64,000 bases of DNA from Cafeteria roenbergensis (GCA_008330645.1 VLTN01000027.1:124001-188000); one strand, 5' to 3'; positions 1 through 10,225 are shown, counted from the first letter of the stretch. Numbers and translations are program-made. The notes: generated from the letters alone by a model not told the origin.

Positions 1-565
1 CGCACGCTGCGAGCGCCGAGCAAGCAGCGGGGCCGCGCTCCACCATGGAAGCGGCGGCTGCTACTGCAGCAGACAGCTCAGAACTGCCCCGTGCGAGCGT
101 CAGCAGCGAGGACTCGGCCTCAAGCACTGCTTCCGCCACGCTGCGACCCATTGCCGCGGGCCTCAAGCCCGCGGGCTCCGTGGGCCCTTCCCCCCGAGCG
201 CCCTGGCTGTCAGCAGCCGGCGCCTCGCTCGCTGCTTCCATCCCGGGGCCCCGACAGTCGCCCTACCGGCGGCCACGCTGCCCCACCAGAACCGAATTTG
301 GCCGCCCCGGGGTTCGCCCGAATCAGAAGCAGAGTGGGCAAGACAGGACAGCTGCGGACGGAGTCCCGGATGAGTGTCCCCAGGTGCGAGCGCCCTAGGG
401 AACCGGCGTCGGGCGTGAGCGTCATTGGCAACAGCAGCACATGGGCGGCGCGGGACTGCCGGCAGAGCCGCGCCACGCGACGAGACAGCCACCCGCTGAA
501 GCGCGCTGCCAATCCGCGGCGGCCACCTCCGTGTCCTCGGCCCGCCGCTGGCGCACCAAGGAGCT
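1..565 (+). other. Left-edge segment with one weak open frame
   Basis: No family is recognisable here. The only notable frame begins at an ATG at 45 and runs to a stop at 396-398 on the plus strand (117 residues). It is rich in Ser, Ala and Pro, with no domain, signal peptide or membrane segment. A possible donor (CCCCAG followed by GTGCGAGC) lies near 380, so it could also be a first exon. Frames on the other strand here start at non-ATG codons and look like by-products of high GC. The rest presumably holds the promoter of the gene starting at 566. Confidence 0.25.
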
Positions 566-1678
566 ATGCCCGTGAAGAAGGCTGCGGCTCCGGACCAAAC
601 CGCCCAGGCGTGGGCGCGCGTGGGCAAGAACATCTCCCAGCAGGTCCACCTCATCGCGCCTGTGGCCGTGCTCATCGTCCTCGGCGTTGCTCTCAACGTG
701 CTCCCGGTGCCGATCAACTACCTCGCGGCTGCCGCCGTCGTGGGGGGCGTTGCTTACGTCATCGGGCCTCGCTTCTTTGCGAGCGACGAGCCCACCGAGG
801 CAGAGAAGCTCGAGACCGAGACGGCTGCCGAGGAGCTTGCCGCGCGCCTCATCCAGGCGGAGATCGAGCGCGAAAACGCCGAGTCCAACAAGCAGGTGAG
901 CAGCAGCGGTTCGTCGTACATCCCACTGCGCCTGGGTCCTCGGCTGGAGGTGCCTTGGGGCTTGCCTGCGCATGCCGCCGAGAGCCGAGCCGCGGACAAG
1001 GCGGCTGCTTGCAGTCCGCCATTCCCCCCCGCGCAAGCCCGGCCCTGACCGCCTGCGCACGCCCGCCCCCGCCTTGGCCGCTGCGCTCGCTGCACTTCCT
1101 TGTGGGCCGGGCATCGCGTGGCGTGCGATGGTCGTGCTGTGTCCAGCGTGAGCGCCACTCCTGTTTCCCTCCCTTGTGCCGTGGCGCCTTGCCCGTCCCT
1201 CCCGACCGCGATGGTTTGCGCCCACGCAGCGCAAGAGCCAGGCGAAGAAGGCCGCCCGCCTCCAGCGCGAGGACAAGGATCGCCGCCGCAAGGCCGAGCG
1301 CGAGCGCAAGGCCGCCGCCCTCGCGCGCAAGGTGCGCAAGGCCGAGGGCGCTGGCGATGAGGAGGAGGACGACACCATGACCTCGGTGACCTTCGGCCGC
1401 CCCGCGGCCGTGGAGGAGACTGCTGCTGCAGCCCAGGACGACGACGACGTGTTCGACGACAGCGACGACGAGCTCTACGCCGCCTCCCGCCTCCTGGCAC
1501 GCAAGGCTGCTGCCAAGGTGAGTCTTGCTGTACCACCCGTTGCTTGGCCCCAGGCCTTGCGTCCTGGTGGCTGGCCGCTCGTCGCGCCGCCCCTCCCAGC
1601 CAGCTGTGCGAGCGCCGGTTGCAACGCCCCGCTCGCTCTCCCGCCCTGTCCGCGTGTCCTCGCCACCCGCAGCGCTGA
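566..1678 (+). CDS. Small two-helix membrane protein with basic coiled coil and acidic tail
   Basis: Proposed exons are 566-895, 1230-1517 and a 6-nt last exon 1673-1678 (CGC TGA), giving 207 residues. Residues about 27-72 form two hydrophobic segments (HLIAPVAVLIVLGVALNVL and an Ala/Val-rich helix). A charged coiled-coil stretch follows, then a Lys/Arg-rich stretch (KSQAKKAARLQRE), and an Asp/Glu-rich end (QDDDDVFDDSDDE). Both introns have GTGAG donors and CGCAG acceptors, and all joins are in phase 0. The layout suggests an ER or other endomembrane protein with a large cytosolic charged tail, but I do not recognise the family. The last exon is the least certain part; without it the frame runs on into intron-like sequence. 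Confidence 0.6.
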
Positions 1679-2071
1679 GCTGGAACAGGGGCAACGCGTG
1701 CGAGCATGGGCAGCCTGGAGCTGGGCTGGGGGCGGACTCGCTGCTTGTGGCACGAAAGCGTCGGATGCCGCTGTCGCTGCGCTCGCTGATTCTGGGGAAG
1801 AGCCGCATCCCACGGGCTGGCGCCTTGGCCGCGCTCGTGTGTGGGTTGGGCCGGACTGGGCTGGGCGGTGCGGACGCGCACCCAATGCGCTGCACGGACT
1901 CGTCACCCGGGGCCACCACGATGATTGTGTTGCGGCCGAGCACACGAGTCAAAACAAACTGGCAAGCACTCTCTGCGTCTCCCGAACTGGCGGGCCAACC
2001 AGCCACGGTCCCACACGGAAAGCAATGTCCTTGCTGCGATTGCATCGGCGTGGGTGCAGCAGCGGGCAGCC
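1679..2071. other. Convergent 3' intergenic region, nothing recognised
   Basis: This 393-bp stretch separates the stop at 1678 (plus) from the stop at 2072 (minus). It holds 3' untranslated sequence for both genes. No coding signal, RNA gene or repeat was seen. Confidence 0.4.
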
Positions 2072-2487
2072 TCACTGCTCCTCTTGCTCGTCAGCGCCGG
2101 CGCGCTCCTCGCGGCACAACTTGTACAGCTGACGCTCCGACGCGCACCACTCGGCCTCGTAGGCAGCTGGGCGCTGGCCCTCGTGCTCCCGCATGCATCT
2201 GCGGCGGGGACAATACAGGTACATTGGCCGCGGCGGGCGAGGGGGGCGGGGGGCGTCGGCGCGGCGGGACGTGGTTGCCCGGCAGCGGCGGGCACGCGCA
2301 AGCGGTGGCACGACAAGGCCACCCCGGTCGGCCAGGCCGCGCAGGCGGCCGATCGGCCTCACTGGAGGTAGGCTGCCATTTCGGGCCCGCACGGGTTTGC
2401 CGTGCGAATCAGCTTGCAGTCCTTCAGGTCGCCATACTCCACCAGGCTGTCCCAGCACCGGACTGCCGAGCGAATCAGGTCGAACAT
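2072..2487 (-). CDS. Twin CX9C (CHCH) mitochondrial intermembrane-space protein
   Basis: Two minus-strand exons, 2363-2487 and 2072-2198, join across a 164-bp intron (donor GTGAGG, acceptor CCGCAG) to give an 83-residue protein. Neither exon alone shows the family. The join creates the codon CA|A and completes the first of two Cys pairs with exactly nine residues between them: Cys33/Cys43 and Cys60/Cys70. This is the helix-hairpin-helix fold of small proteins imported and oxidised by the Mia40 relay (CHCHD, CMC, COX-assembly and mS37-type proteins). There is no presequence, as expected. The tail is acidic (DEQEEQ). Which of these small families it belongs to cannot be settled by eye. Confidence 0.75.
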
Positions 2488-2678
2488 TCCGAGGGCCCGG
2501 ACGCTGGTCCCGCGAGCAGCACAAAACGACAATGGAAACCGGGCTCTTGAGGGATCGGCGGGAACGAGGAGCGCGAGGGCGGGCGGGTGGGACGCTGTGT
2601 GGGTCGGGTGTCGTGAGACGGTCGGCAGAGGGCACGCGGGGACTCTGGCCGCTCGGGATGACGTGGCGCCCAGCAGCT
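2488..2678 (-). promoter_or_regulatory. Promoter region of the twin-CX9C gene
   Basis: A 191-bp gap between the stop of the long upstream gene (2679) and the ATG at 2487. Both genes run on the minus strand. No TATA box or other clear element was seen. Confidence 0.3.
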
Positions 2679-5600
2679 TCAAGTGTACAGCGGCAGCGCG
2701 GCGGACACGACCGACGAACGACGAACAACTGCCCGAGATGTCGCGACCATCACTTCCGCGGCGCCAACGGGGCTGCGCGACAAGGCGGACGGCGAGGGAG
2801 GCGATCTGGCACGCACCGCGCGCGGCAGCCTCAGGTTCGCGAGAGACGCCCCCTGCCGCGCCCCCACGCTCATTGGCGTCGGGGGCGCCAGGCCGGGCGA
2901 ACCCGGAGGCGAGAGCGGCATGACTGCGTCCTCCGAGGGGGAGCCGCAGTGCGCCGCGCTGCCGTTGCCTGGGCTGGGCCCGTCGTCCTGCGGGAGCCCC
3001 CCTTCCGGGGGGGGACTCGAAGTCGCCCCCGGGGCCACCGGCGGGGTCCATGGTCGGGCCAAGCGGCTGGGGCCTGCCGCCTGCCCTGCGGCGCCTCGTC
3101 GAGCGCTGGCGGACCAAGGCCTCGCGCGCGCCCTGGCGGAGCCGCCCGCGCCTCCCGCGGCTGCGTCTGGCGACGGCGACCTCCTCGACGTCAAGGCCTG
3201 CCCGGCGTACGATGGGGCTCTGCTGCCAACGCTCCCGCCCATGGGGCTGGGTCCACGGCGCCCGCCCGCCGCTGCTGACACGCCACCGGCCACGCTGGCG
3301 GTGCTGCCTGATGCTCGCCGGAGCTGCTGCGACGTCGAGGCGTCGCCGGCTCTGCGCCCGGGCAGGGGCCAAGGCCCCTTGCCGTCCCCGGCCCCGGCCG
3401 CAGCGAAGAGCGGGGCCGGCCTGACGCAGTCGCGACCCGCAGGGCTTCGGTCCGCGATCCGGAACGCCCTCGCCACGGCCACGAACACCGACCACGAAAC
3501 GAAGGCCTCGGGCCGCGCAAGGGCCTCCTCCTGCCTGGCCGCCTCCACGACGCTGGCCATGAGCGCTCCGCCCGGCAGCAGCCCGGCCACGGCTGCCGCG
3601 CCGGCCGTCTCGGCCGCCGCGGGCTCCACTTCCCCCGGCTCTGCCACCAGCAGGCGGTCGGCCCCACCCGCATGTTGCAAGGCCGCGCGGCCCGCCGCCT
3701 TCCATCGGTCCGCGGCGGCCGACCCGCCGCTCAGAGCCGCCAAGCACGCGAGGAAGCCGGCCACCCGACGGGAGTCGTCCTCGTCCGCGGGCACGCCGGC
3801 TTGCTCGGACGGGGCCCCTGGCACCTGCGGCGCCTCCCACGAGACGACCCCGGTGGAGAGATGCACGAAGGCGCGCACGGCCACGCTGGGCGCGCGAGCC
3901 GGCGCGGAGCCCGCAGGCCGGTGCTTGGCCGGGGAGGACTCGCTCGGCCGGCGAGCGGCGGGCGCCGCGGAGGCGAGCTGCTCGCCAGCGGGGAGCTTGC
4001 AAGCTACGGCGCGCCAGTGGAAGGCTCGCTCCAGACGGAGGGCCTCGCGGAACAGGAACGAGGCCCCCTCGGGGGTGAGGGACGGCTCCAGCTGCACCAG
4101 CAGCAGGCGAAACGCTGCGAACCGGAGCACTGGCACGGACTGCGGCGCCGTGCCGCCTCGTGCAGCGGCGCAGGCTCCTCGGAGCTGGTCGGCGAGGGGG
4201 GTGGCGCAATCCCAGGGGCTTACGCTGTCGCTGGGCCAGAGGGTCCTCGCGTCCTCGGCGCGGGTCGCGAGCGGCAAGCGAGGCCCCGCGTGCGGCGGCG
4301 GGCGGAAGGGGACTGCCCGGACCGGAACGCTCGTCGCGGCCGCGCTGAACGCCGCCCACAGGCTGCGAAGCCGCCGCGTCTCAGCCGATGCGACCGCGTC
4401 CGAAGCGAGCCCCATCACGATGTCAACGTGCACGTCGCGGTCCGCTCGTCCGCCCGCTGCGCTGCGGGAGCCCGCCCGAGCGGCGACGCCTGGCGCGCGA
4501 GCCAGGGCCTCAAGGGCGGCCGCGAGCGGCGCGGCGGCCACTTCCTCTCGGGACCGGGCGTTGGCCGGCAGGGGGGCCGCCTCCCGCCCCCGCGAGCGCC
4601 GGCCCCGCCCGCCCCCCCGTCTGCGCCCGCCCTGCGGACCCGAGCCCGACGCAGAGGGCGACCCGAGAGCGGGGTCTCGCGCCCCCCGCGCCCCCTGCGC
4701 CGGGCCAGCTGCGGCTTCTTCCACCATTGCCAGGCTGTGCGAGAAGCGAAGTTCCGCCCCGTCGTCCTCGACCGACTCGGCAGGGGTCCCGTCCCCCGCG
4801 CTGTCCGGCGCCAGCCACGCGGCGGGGCTTGCGCCCCCGCGCCGGAGCGACGACCCCGGGCTGGACGGTCCCGACGCTGGCGAGCGTGCCACCGCACCGG
4901 CCTCCGTGAAGTCGTGGCGGTCGGGCACCACTCGGGGGCCCGCGGGCACTGCTCGCCGCGCCGCGGACGTTCCGGGCCCGCGTCCACCTCGCCGCGGTCC
5001 GTCCGCTCCCGTCCGCGCCAGCTCCGCAAACGGCGTCCTGCTTCCCCCAGAGGGCCCTGGCACGCTCGCGGGGGGGCTGGGCGACTCTCCTGAGCCCCCG
5101 CTCCTGCCGGCGCCGCCGCCCTCGCCACCCCCGGCAGAGCCTGCCCCGTCGTCACCGCTGTCAGCGCCGCTGTCACTGGCCCTGCTCCCGTCGCTGCTGC
5201 CGTCCTCGTCTTGCTCGCTGGGCCGCGCTGCGGTCAAGGCTTCGTCGTCGCCCATCGCCAACGGCTCCGCCGCTGACGGCGTGCCAGCGCCATCGCCCAG
5301 TTTGCCAGTCGCCACCGGCCCGTCCGCGCCATACTTGCGCAGGACGGCTCGCAGCGCGGCCCTGGCCGCGCGAACCGAGACCAGGATACTGCCGTCCACC
5401 TTGGCAGTCACGGACGCGAAGCCGGCTGAAAAGCGCCCGTCTCGCTCCAGGCACGCGGCGAGCACGTCCAGCGCCGCGTCCGTCGCTGCAACTGGCGGCC
5501 GCGCCTCCAGCTCCGCAGGACAGGCGCCCAGAGCGGCGGCCAGAAGACGCAGCCGTTCGTGCCTCCAGCCCAGGTCAGGACACCCCACCTGCAGGCTGTG

Positions 5601-7565
5601 CCCCCCCTCCGGCGTGGCCGGGGTCTGCCCTGGCAGGGCAGTTGCGACCCTGGCCTCGCGGCTCAGGGGCCGGACGGAGTCCACCCCGCGGCAGCGCTCG
5701 CGCCAGGCGCGCAGGCCCGCCACCAGCGACAGCACCCCCGCAGACGCCGCCTGCCCCACGCCGTGCCGTGCCGCGCTCGACTGCACCACGACCTCCCACG
5801 CGCTCGGGCGAGGGCGCCCCCACGCCTTGGCCTCGGCAACCGCACGCACGCGATCGACCAAGAGCCTGCCTGCCTCGCGCACCAGCGACCCCAGGGAGGG
5901 GCCGTCCCACCCGCCGAGCGTGCCCGCCTGGTCCGCGGCCACGGCGGCAGAGCTGGCTCGCCGGGCGTCCACCGAGGCAGCGATGAGCCGGGCCTCAGAG
6001 GTGGCGAGCTGGAGGGCCGGCATGCCCGCTCCGAGTAGCGGCGGCACGCCCCACGCAACACAGGCGGCCAGGTGCACGGGGCTCACCACGGGGTGGACCC
6101 AGGCCAGTGGCGGGCCCTGCACCCCCAGCGGCGGGGGCGATGACGCGTGCGCCAGCTGCAGCGAGCCCAGCTCCAGCGGGCCCGTCTGCGTGCCGGCAGC
6201 CACCAACAGGGACGGGCCTGCGCCCGCGCCTGGCCCCGACGCCCCCCCCTGCGCTTCCAGCTCGGGAACGAGCTCGGACGCTGCCAGGCCGCCGCTGTCG
6301 CTGCTGCTGCTACAGCCAGCGCCAAAGCCTTGCGCCGAGGCCTCCTCCGGGGAAGGCGCCAATCGCCTCGCAGCGCCGACCGCTGCCGGGGCGCTGCCTG
6401 CGGCCGCAGCGTCACCACCCCAGGTGGCCGCCTGGGCAACCGGGCCCGCCTTCTGCCTCCGGAAGGAGAGCGACGTCTTGCCGTTTTCTGCGTGAGCGAC
6501 GCCCCACTCGCGCAGCCGGTCGGCGAGCGCCCGCACAAGCACAGCCCGGCGCCGGATTCCCGTCGCGGCGGCCGCCCCGGGGCTCGCCTCCTCGTGCGCT
6601 CCGTCGTCGGCGGGCTGCGGCCGGGCCTCGCCCGCGACGTCCACGGCCACCCTCACCACGCCCGCCCCCGCAGGGCATCCCGCTGGGGATCCGTCGGCGC
6701 GGGGTGCCGCGCCCTCGCTGCCGGCGTCGCTCGTGTCGCCCTGCTCCTCCACGGCAACCGTCACGCTGCCCCCGAGCGGGATGCGGCTGGTGCCCGCCAC
6801 GCACCGAGCAGCGCTGCGGGGCAGCTGCCCGCCCGGCCCGCGAGCCACCGCCGCAGCCCCGCTCCCCCTGACGTTGGTGCGGTGGGCTGCGGCCCCGCTG
6901 GCCGCCTGCCTCACCAGCTCGTCGATGGCGGCTCGGTCGCGCCGCTCCCGGCGCTCCGACTCCTCTCGCGCCGCCTCCAGCGCACGCGCACGCCCCTCTG
7001 CCACAGCCAGGCGCTCTGCAGCGCCCCGCAGCAATCGCGCGCACTGGCCGGCGCTCTGGCACAGCGTCACAAGGCTTGCGGCGGCGGCTCGCCCGGCCGC
7101 TGCCAGGTGCCCGAGCCGCTCGGAGTCGCCCTCGACGACCCTGATGAGAGTCTCGACCTGCTTGCTGTGCCCCGCCCACACGTCGAACAGGCTGTCCGCC
7201 ACGTCGGGCGCGCTGCGGGCCAGGTGCTGCTGCGCGCGTCTCATGGACGCCTTGGCGTCCGCAACGCTCTCACGGGACAAGCGCACGAGGCTGGCGCGCG
7301 CCTCCGCCGCCCGGCCCGGCGCAGGCGCGGCGGGGACAGCACGAGCACCCAGCTTTCTCGCCCCTTGCGCTCCGAAGGCCGCCCTGCCGCCGCTGGGAGC
7401 GACGCCAAGCTGCTCTGGGTCAACTGCCGCCAGGGCGGCGCTGCAGGCCGCCGAAACGGCGTCGGCCTCTGCTACAGCTGTCCCTATCCACTCGCAAAAG
7501 GCCGTCGTGCCGTGGCGTGCGCCCTGGCCTGCCGTCGCTGGGCTGCTCGCCGCACCGGAGGGCAT
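2679..7565 (-). CDS. Very long Ala/Pro/Ser-rich protein with N-terminal coiled coil, function unknown
   Basis: A single open frame from the first in-frame ATG at 7565 to a stop at 2679 gives about 1,628 residues. The frame remains open upstream to 7760 without an ATG. The first 250 residues are helical and charged (repeated RRAQQHL- and REESERRERRDR-type stretches), consistent with a coiled coil. The middle is low complexity with Glu/Gly/Ser runs. A more ordered block lies near 3.6-4.4 kb and includes a short WW-like fragment (VHLSTGVVSWEAP). The tail is Ser/Pro/Arg-rich. A 1,270-residue frame runs antisense, but the minus frame has the amphipathic helices and ordered blocks of a real protein. 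Upstream exons are possible. No family is recognised. Confidence 0.6.
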   Translation of the reverse strand: MPSGAASSPATAGQGARHGTTAFCEWIGTAVAEADAVSAACSAALAAVDPEQLGVAPSGGRAAFGAQGARKLGARAVPAAPAPGRAAEARASLVRLSRESVADAKASMRRAQQHLARSAPDVADSLFDVWAGHSKQVETLIRVVEGDSERLGHLAAAGRAAAASLVTLCQSAGQCARLLRGAAERLAVAEGRARALEAAREESERRERRDRAAIDELVRQAASGAAAHRTNVRGSGAAAVARGPGGQLPRSAARCVAGTSRIPLGGSVTVAVEEQGDTSDAGSEGAAPRADGSPAGCPAGAGVVRVAVDVAGEARPQPADDGAHEEASPGAAAATGIRRRAVLVRALADRLREWGVAHAENGKTSLSFRRQKAGPVAQAATWGGDAAAAGSAPAAVGAARRLAPSPEEASAQGFGAGCSSSSDSGGLAASELVPELEAQGGASGPGAGAGPSLLVAAGTQTGPLELGSLQLAHASSPPPLGVQGPPLAWVHPVVSPVHLAACVAWGVPPLLGAGMPALQLATSEARLIAASVDARRASSAAVAADQAGTLGGWDGPSLGSLVREAGRLLVDRVRAVAEAKAWGRPRPSAWEVVVQSSAARHGVGQAASAGVLSLVAGLRAWRERCRGVDSVRPLSREARVATALPGQTPATPEGGHSLQVGCPDLGWRHERLRLLAAALGACPAELEARPPVAATDAALDVLAACLERDGRFSAGFASVTAKVDGSILVSVRAARAALRAVLRKYGADGPVATGKLGDGAGTPSAAEPLAMGDDEALTAARPSEQDEDGSSDGSRASDSGADSGDDGAGSAGGGEGGGAGRSGGSGESPSPPASVPGPSGGSRTPFAELARTGADGPRRGGRGPGTSAARRAVPAGPRVVPDRHDFTEAGAVARSPASGPSSPGSSLRRGGASPAAWLAPDSAGDGTPAESVEDDGAELRFSHSLAMVEEAAAGPAQGARGARDPALGSPSASGSGPQGGRRRGGGRGRRSRGREAAPLPANARSREEVAAAPLAAALEALARAPGVAARAGSRSAAGGRADRDVHVDIVMGLASDAVASAETRRLRSLWAAFSAAATSVPVRAVPFRPPPHAGPRLPLATRAEDARTLWPSDSVSPWDCATPLADQLRGACAAARGGTAPQSVPVLRFAAFRLLLVQLEPSLTPEGASFLFREALRLERAFHWRAVACKLPAGEQLASAAPAARRPSESSPAKHRPAGSAPARAPSVAVRAFVHLSTGVVSWEAPQVPGAPSEQAGVPADEDDSRRVAGFLACLAALSGGSAAADRWKAAGRAALQHAGGADRLLVAEPGEVEPAAAETAGAAAVAGLLPGGALMASVVEAARQEEALARPEAFVSWSVFVAVARAFRIADRSPAGRDCVRPAPLFAAAGAGDGKGPWPLPGRRAGDASTSQQLRRASGSTASVAGGVSAAAGGRRGPSPMGGSVGSRAPSYAGQALTSRRSPSPDAAAGGAGGSARARARPWSASARRGAAGQAAGPSRLARPWTPPVAPGATSSPPPEGGLPQDDGPSPGNGSAAHCGSPSEDAVMPLSPPGSPGLAPPTPMSVGARQGASLANLRLPRAVRARSPPSPSALSRSPVGAAEVMVATSRAVVRRSSVVSAALPLYT

Positions 7566-7856
7566 ACTCTCCGATGGGGAGCAGCTGCGGGCCGATGCCG
7601 CGAGCGGGCGGAGGGCAGGCTCAGCCCCGCGGTTCGAGCCCGCCTCTTGCTGCCTCTCCGGGGCGGCGCCGCGGCTGTGTGGCGCGTCCTGCCCGGGCCG
7701 CGAGTCTCGCTTGGCCGACCAGCCACGCTCAACCCGAATTGCTCTGCTTGCCGGCAGCAAGCGACTCGCGGAAATGTCCGCCGCACTCGCCGACTGGCGG
7801 ATCCAGGCTCAGCAGCAGACGGCGGGAGCGACTTCGACCTCCTGGGCCCAGGCGCG
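7566..7856. promoter_or_regulatory. Shared head-to-head promoter region
   Basis: 291 bp separate the ATG at 7565 (minus, long coiled-coil protein) from the ATG at 7857 (plus, F-box protein). With divergent starts this close, the segment must serve both genes. No TATA-like element is apparent. Confidence 0.45.
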
Positions 7857-9653
7857 ATGGCGCACAGCCGCCGATCCCTGCGGCTCGCCAGCCTGGACGA
7901 GGGTGAGCGCGCTTGGGTCCCCTTTCCAAGCTCCACATTCACCGCCACCCGCCGTTTGCATCGCCCAAGTCCACGCGGGCTGCGGCTGCGTCGATGCGGG
8001 GCAGCATTGGCCGTGGCCCCCATGTGGCTGTCGCGGCGCCTGGCGTCGCGGCTTGCCTGTGCCGTGGCCTGCGGGCAGCCCCGAGTTGAGGCCGAACGAT
8101 CTCGCCCGCTGCCCCCGCCGCCCCGATGCTGCGGCCACGGCTGCGACCCTCTCGCTGTGCCTGCGCTTCGCGTGATCGCAGATGCTATGGACATGGTCCT
8201 GAGGTTCCTCACAGCGCGGGACATCCTCCGGCTGGCGCGGACGAGCAAGCAGCTCGAGGCTCGGTGCAGCGACGCGCGATTGTGGGCGCGCCTCTACCGC
8301 GAGGACTTTCTGGCGAGCGACGGGGAGGCCTCCGACCACATCGCACTGGACATGGCTGCGCGGACGACGGGGCTGCTGGGCGCCCAGCCCCGGTCGGAAA
8401 CGGACCCGCTGCTGACGCCTGGCGCAGCCGCGGCCAGCGCCACGGGGGCTGGCGGCACCCCCGTCGGGAGCTCGTCGCGCCACACCGGCTCCGGCCCGGA
8501 CCCTCGCACGATGTACAAGACCAAGTTCGTGGAGCGGCAGGAGCGGGAGCAGAGGGCCCGCCTCTTGCATCTGGCCACCGTGGCGGAGAACCGGGCCAAG
8601 CTCGCCCGCCTGCGCTGCCGCCCCTGGCTGTCGTGCGTGCAGACGCAGGTGGCCATTACTCTCCCGACCGTACTGCTGTTCAGCGCGCTTTCGTGCGCGG
8701 TCGCGAACCTGGATGCTGCCTTCCCGCCGGGCGACGAGCCGCCCCGGCCGGTGCCCGTGCCCTGGTGGGTGGTGGTGCTGCTGACGGCGGCTGGGAGCGC
8801 GTCGATCGGCTTCGCCATCCTGACCGAGATGTGCGTTTGGGCGTGCTCGGGGGGGGGTCGGTGCCGGTGGGTGGCCTGTTACGGGCAGCGGCTCGTCGAC
8901 TCGGAAACGTTGCTTTGCGGGATGCTCGCCAGCGAGCTCTGCGACATCGAGCGGACGCATTGGAGGTGGGGCGTGTGCCAGGCCGGCTGCGTGTGCCTGG
9001 TGGCGCTGGCGACGCTGCTCGCCCCAGTGGCGCTCGTCGTCGCCGCTGCCGTCGCCGCAGGCGGAGGCCCGCACATGATGTCAGTTGCCGTGGTGCCGCT
9101 GTACATCCTGATGTGCGTCCTGCCGATGAGCAGCTGCAGGACGAGCGGCGCCCCCAGGATCAAGCTGGGCACTGTCAGCGTCTGCATGGGCGCCTGCTGC
9201 TGCATCGCAGCCCCGCTGGCCGTGCTCGTTGGCCTTGCGGCGGCAAAGGCGGACGGGATCAGCGACATGTCGGCAGTCTTCGTGGCAATGCCGCTCTGGG
9301 TCATGAATGGCCTCATCCTCATCGGGGCGCTCATCGCCTGCATCGTGTCGGTGTCCCAGGAGCTCATCGGCGACAACTGCAGAGTGGGCCAGGCGGTGGC
9401 CAACGGTGCGGCCTGCTTGCTCGCCACCGCGGTTTTCATCGCCGTGGTGGTGGTGTTTGAGGCCCTCGTCGTCCTCCGCGTGGACGGCATCTACAGCCCG
9501 TCCTGGGGCCTGGTGTTCATTCCCGTGTTTCTGGTGGCGGTTCCCGTCGTCGTCACCAACATCGTCGCTGCCACCGCAACGTGGACCTTCATCTCGCGGC
9601 GGCCCGAGATGATCGTATTCTTGAGGAACAACACGCCCCGCCGACTCAACTGA
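7857..9653 (+). CDS. F-box protein with multi-pass membrane domain
   Basis: Exons 7857-7902 and 8182-9653 join in phase 1 to give about 505 residues. The join rebuilds an F-box at the extreme N-terminus: LASLDEDAMDMVLRFLTARD, then LRLARTSKQLEARCSD and LWARLYREDF, matching the usual helices and the closing Leu-Trp pair. F-boxes bind Skp1 in SCF ubiquitin ligases. A Gly/Ser-rich linker and a charged helix follow. The C-terminal half holds seven or eight hydrophobic segments of about 20 residues (for example PWWVVVLLTAAGSASIGFAI), with Cys-rich turns between them. This suggests a membrane-anchored F-box protein, possibly for local ubiquitination. The 279-bp intron is divisible by three and has no stop in this frame, so a naive reading gives a longer, wrong N-terminus. 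The membrane domain family is not recognised. Confidence 0.75.
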   Translation: MAHSRRSLRLASLDEGERAWVPFPSSTFTATRRLHRPSPRGLRLRRCGAALAVAPMWLSRRLASRLACAVACGQPRVEAERSRPLPPPPRCCGHGCDPLAVPALRVIADAMDMVLRFLTARDILRLARTSKQLEARCSDARLWARLYREDFLASDGEASDHIALDMAARTTGLLGAQPRSETDPLLTPGAAAASATGAGGTPVGSSSRHTGSGPDPRTMYKTKFVERQEREQRARLLHLATVAENRAKLARLRCRPWLSCVQTQVAITLPTVLLFSALSCAVANLDAAFPPGDEPPRPVPVPWWVVVLLTAAGSASIGFAILTEMCVWACSGGGRCRWVACYGQRLVDSETLLCGMLASELCDIERTHWRWGVCQAGCVCLVALATLLAPVALVVAAAVAAGGGPHMMSVAVVPLYILMCVLPMSSCRTSGAPRIKLGTVSVCMGACCCIAAPLAVLVGLAAAKADGISDMSAVFVAMPLWVMNGLILIGALIACIVSVSQELIGDNCRVGQAVANGAACLLATAVFIAVVVVFEALVVLRVDGIYSPSWGLVFIPVFLVAVPVVVTNIVAATATWTFISRRPEMIVFLRNNTPRRLN

Positions 9654-9852
9654 CGCTTGCTCGGTGGGGCCTGGGCTGCCATGACTCGGCCTGCCCGCCG
9701 CTGCTTGTGTGGAAGGGAAGCCCACTCTGTCCGCGCCGAGGTGAGCGCCCCTCGGCGGCGGCGGCTCGAACTGCGTCCCTCCTCTATGAGCGAACGGTTC
9801 GAGTGCCGCGCTGAAGCATGCATTCGGTCACTGTTGATGCGGCACCGCCGCG

Positions 9853-10212
9853 CGCACTCACGACACGCATCGGAACTGCCCCGCTGTGCGCACTCACGAC
9901 ACGCATCGGAACTGCCCCGCTGTGCGCACTCACGACACGCATCGGAACTGCCCCGCTGTGCGCACTCACGACACGCATCGGAACTGCCCCGCTGTGCGCA
10001 CTCACGACACGCATCGGAACTGCCCCGCTGTGCGCACTCACGACACGCATCGGAACTGCCCCGCTGTGCGCACTCACGACACGCATCGGAACTGCCCCGC
10101 TGTGCGCACTCACGACACGCATCGGAACTGCCCCGCTGTGCGCACTCACGACACGCATCGGAACTGCCCCGCTGTGCGCACTCACGACACGCATCGGAAC
10201 TGCCCCGCTGTG
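9853..10212. repeat. Minisatellite: ten tandem copies of a 36-bp unit
   Basis: Ten head-to-tail, apparently identical copies of a 36-bp unit beginning CGCACTCACGACACGCATCG. The array lies between two convergent genes: the F-box gene ends at 9653 and CIAO2 ends at 10226. Because 36 is divisible by three and the unit has no stop in several frames, it creates long repetitive frames on both strands (12-residue periods such as RTHDTHRNCPAV). I treat these as non-coding. There are no spacers, so it is not a CRISPR array. Confidence 0.95.
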
Positions 10213-10225
10213 CGAGGCGAAGGGC

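Noticed and set aside
2683-6495. 1,270-residue plus-strand frame antisense to the long coiled-coil gene
   Set aside because: Arg/Pro/Ser-rich with no ordered segments. The minus frame over the same DNA has amphipathic helices and extends further. High GC makes stop-free antisense frames common.
9853-10212. CRISPR-like array
   Set aside because: The repeats are directly contiguous, with no spacers, and the genome is eukaryotic.
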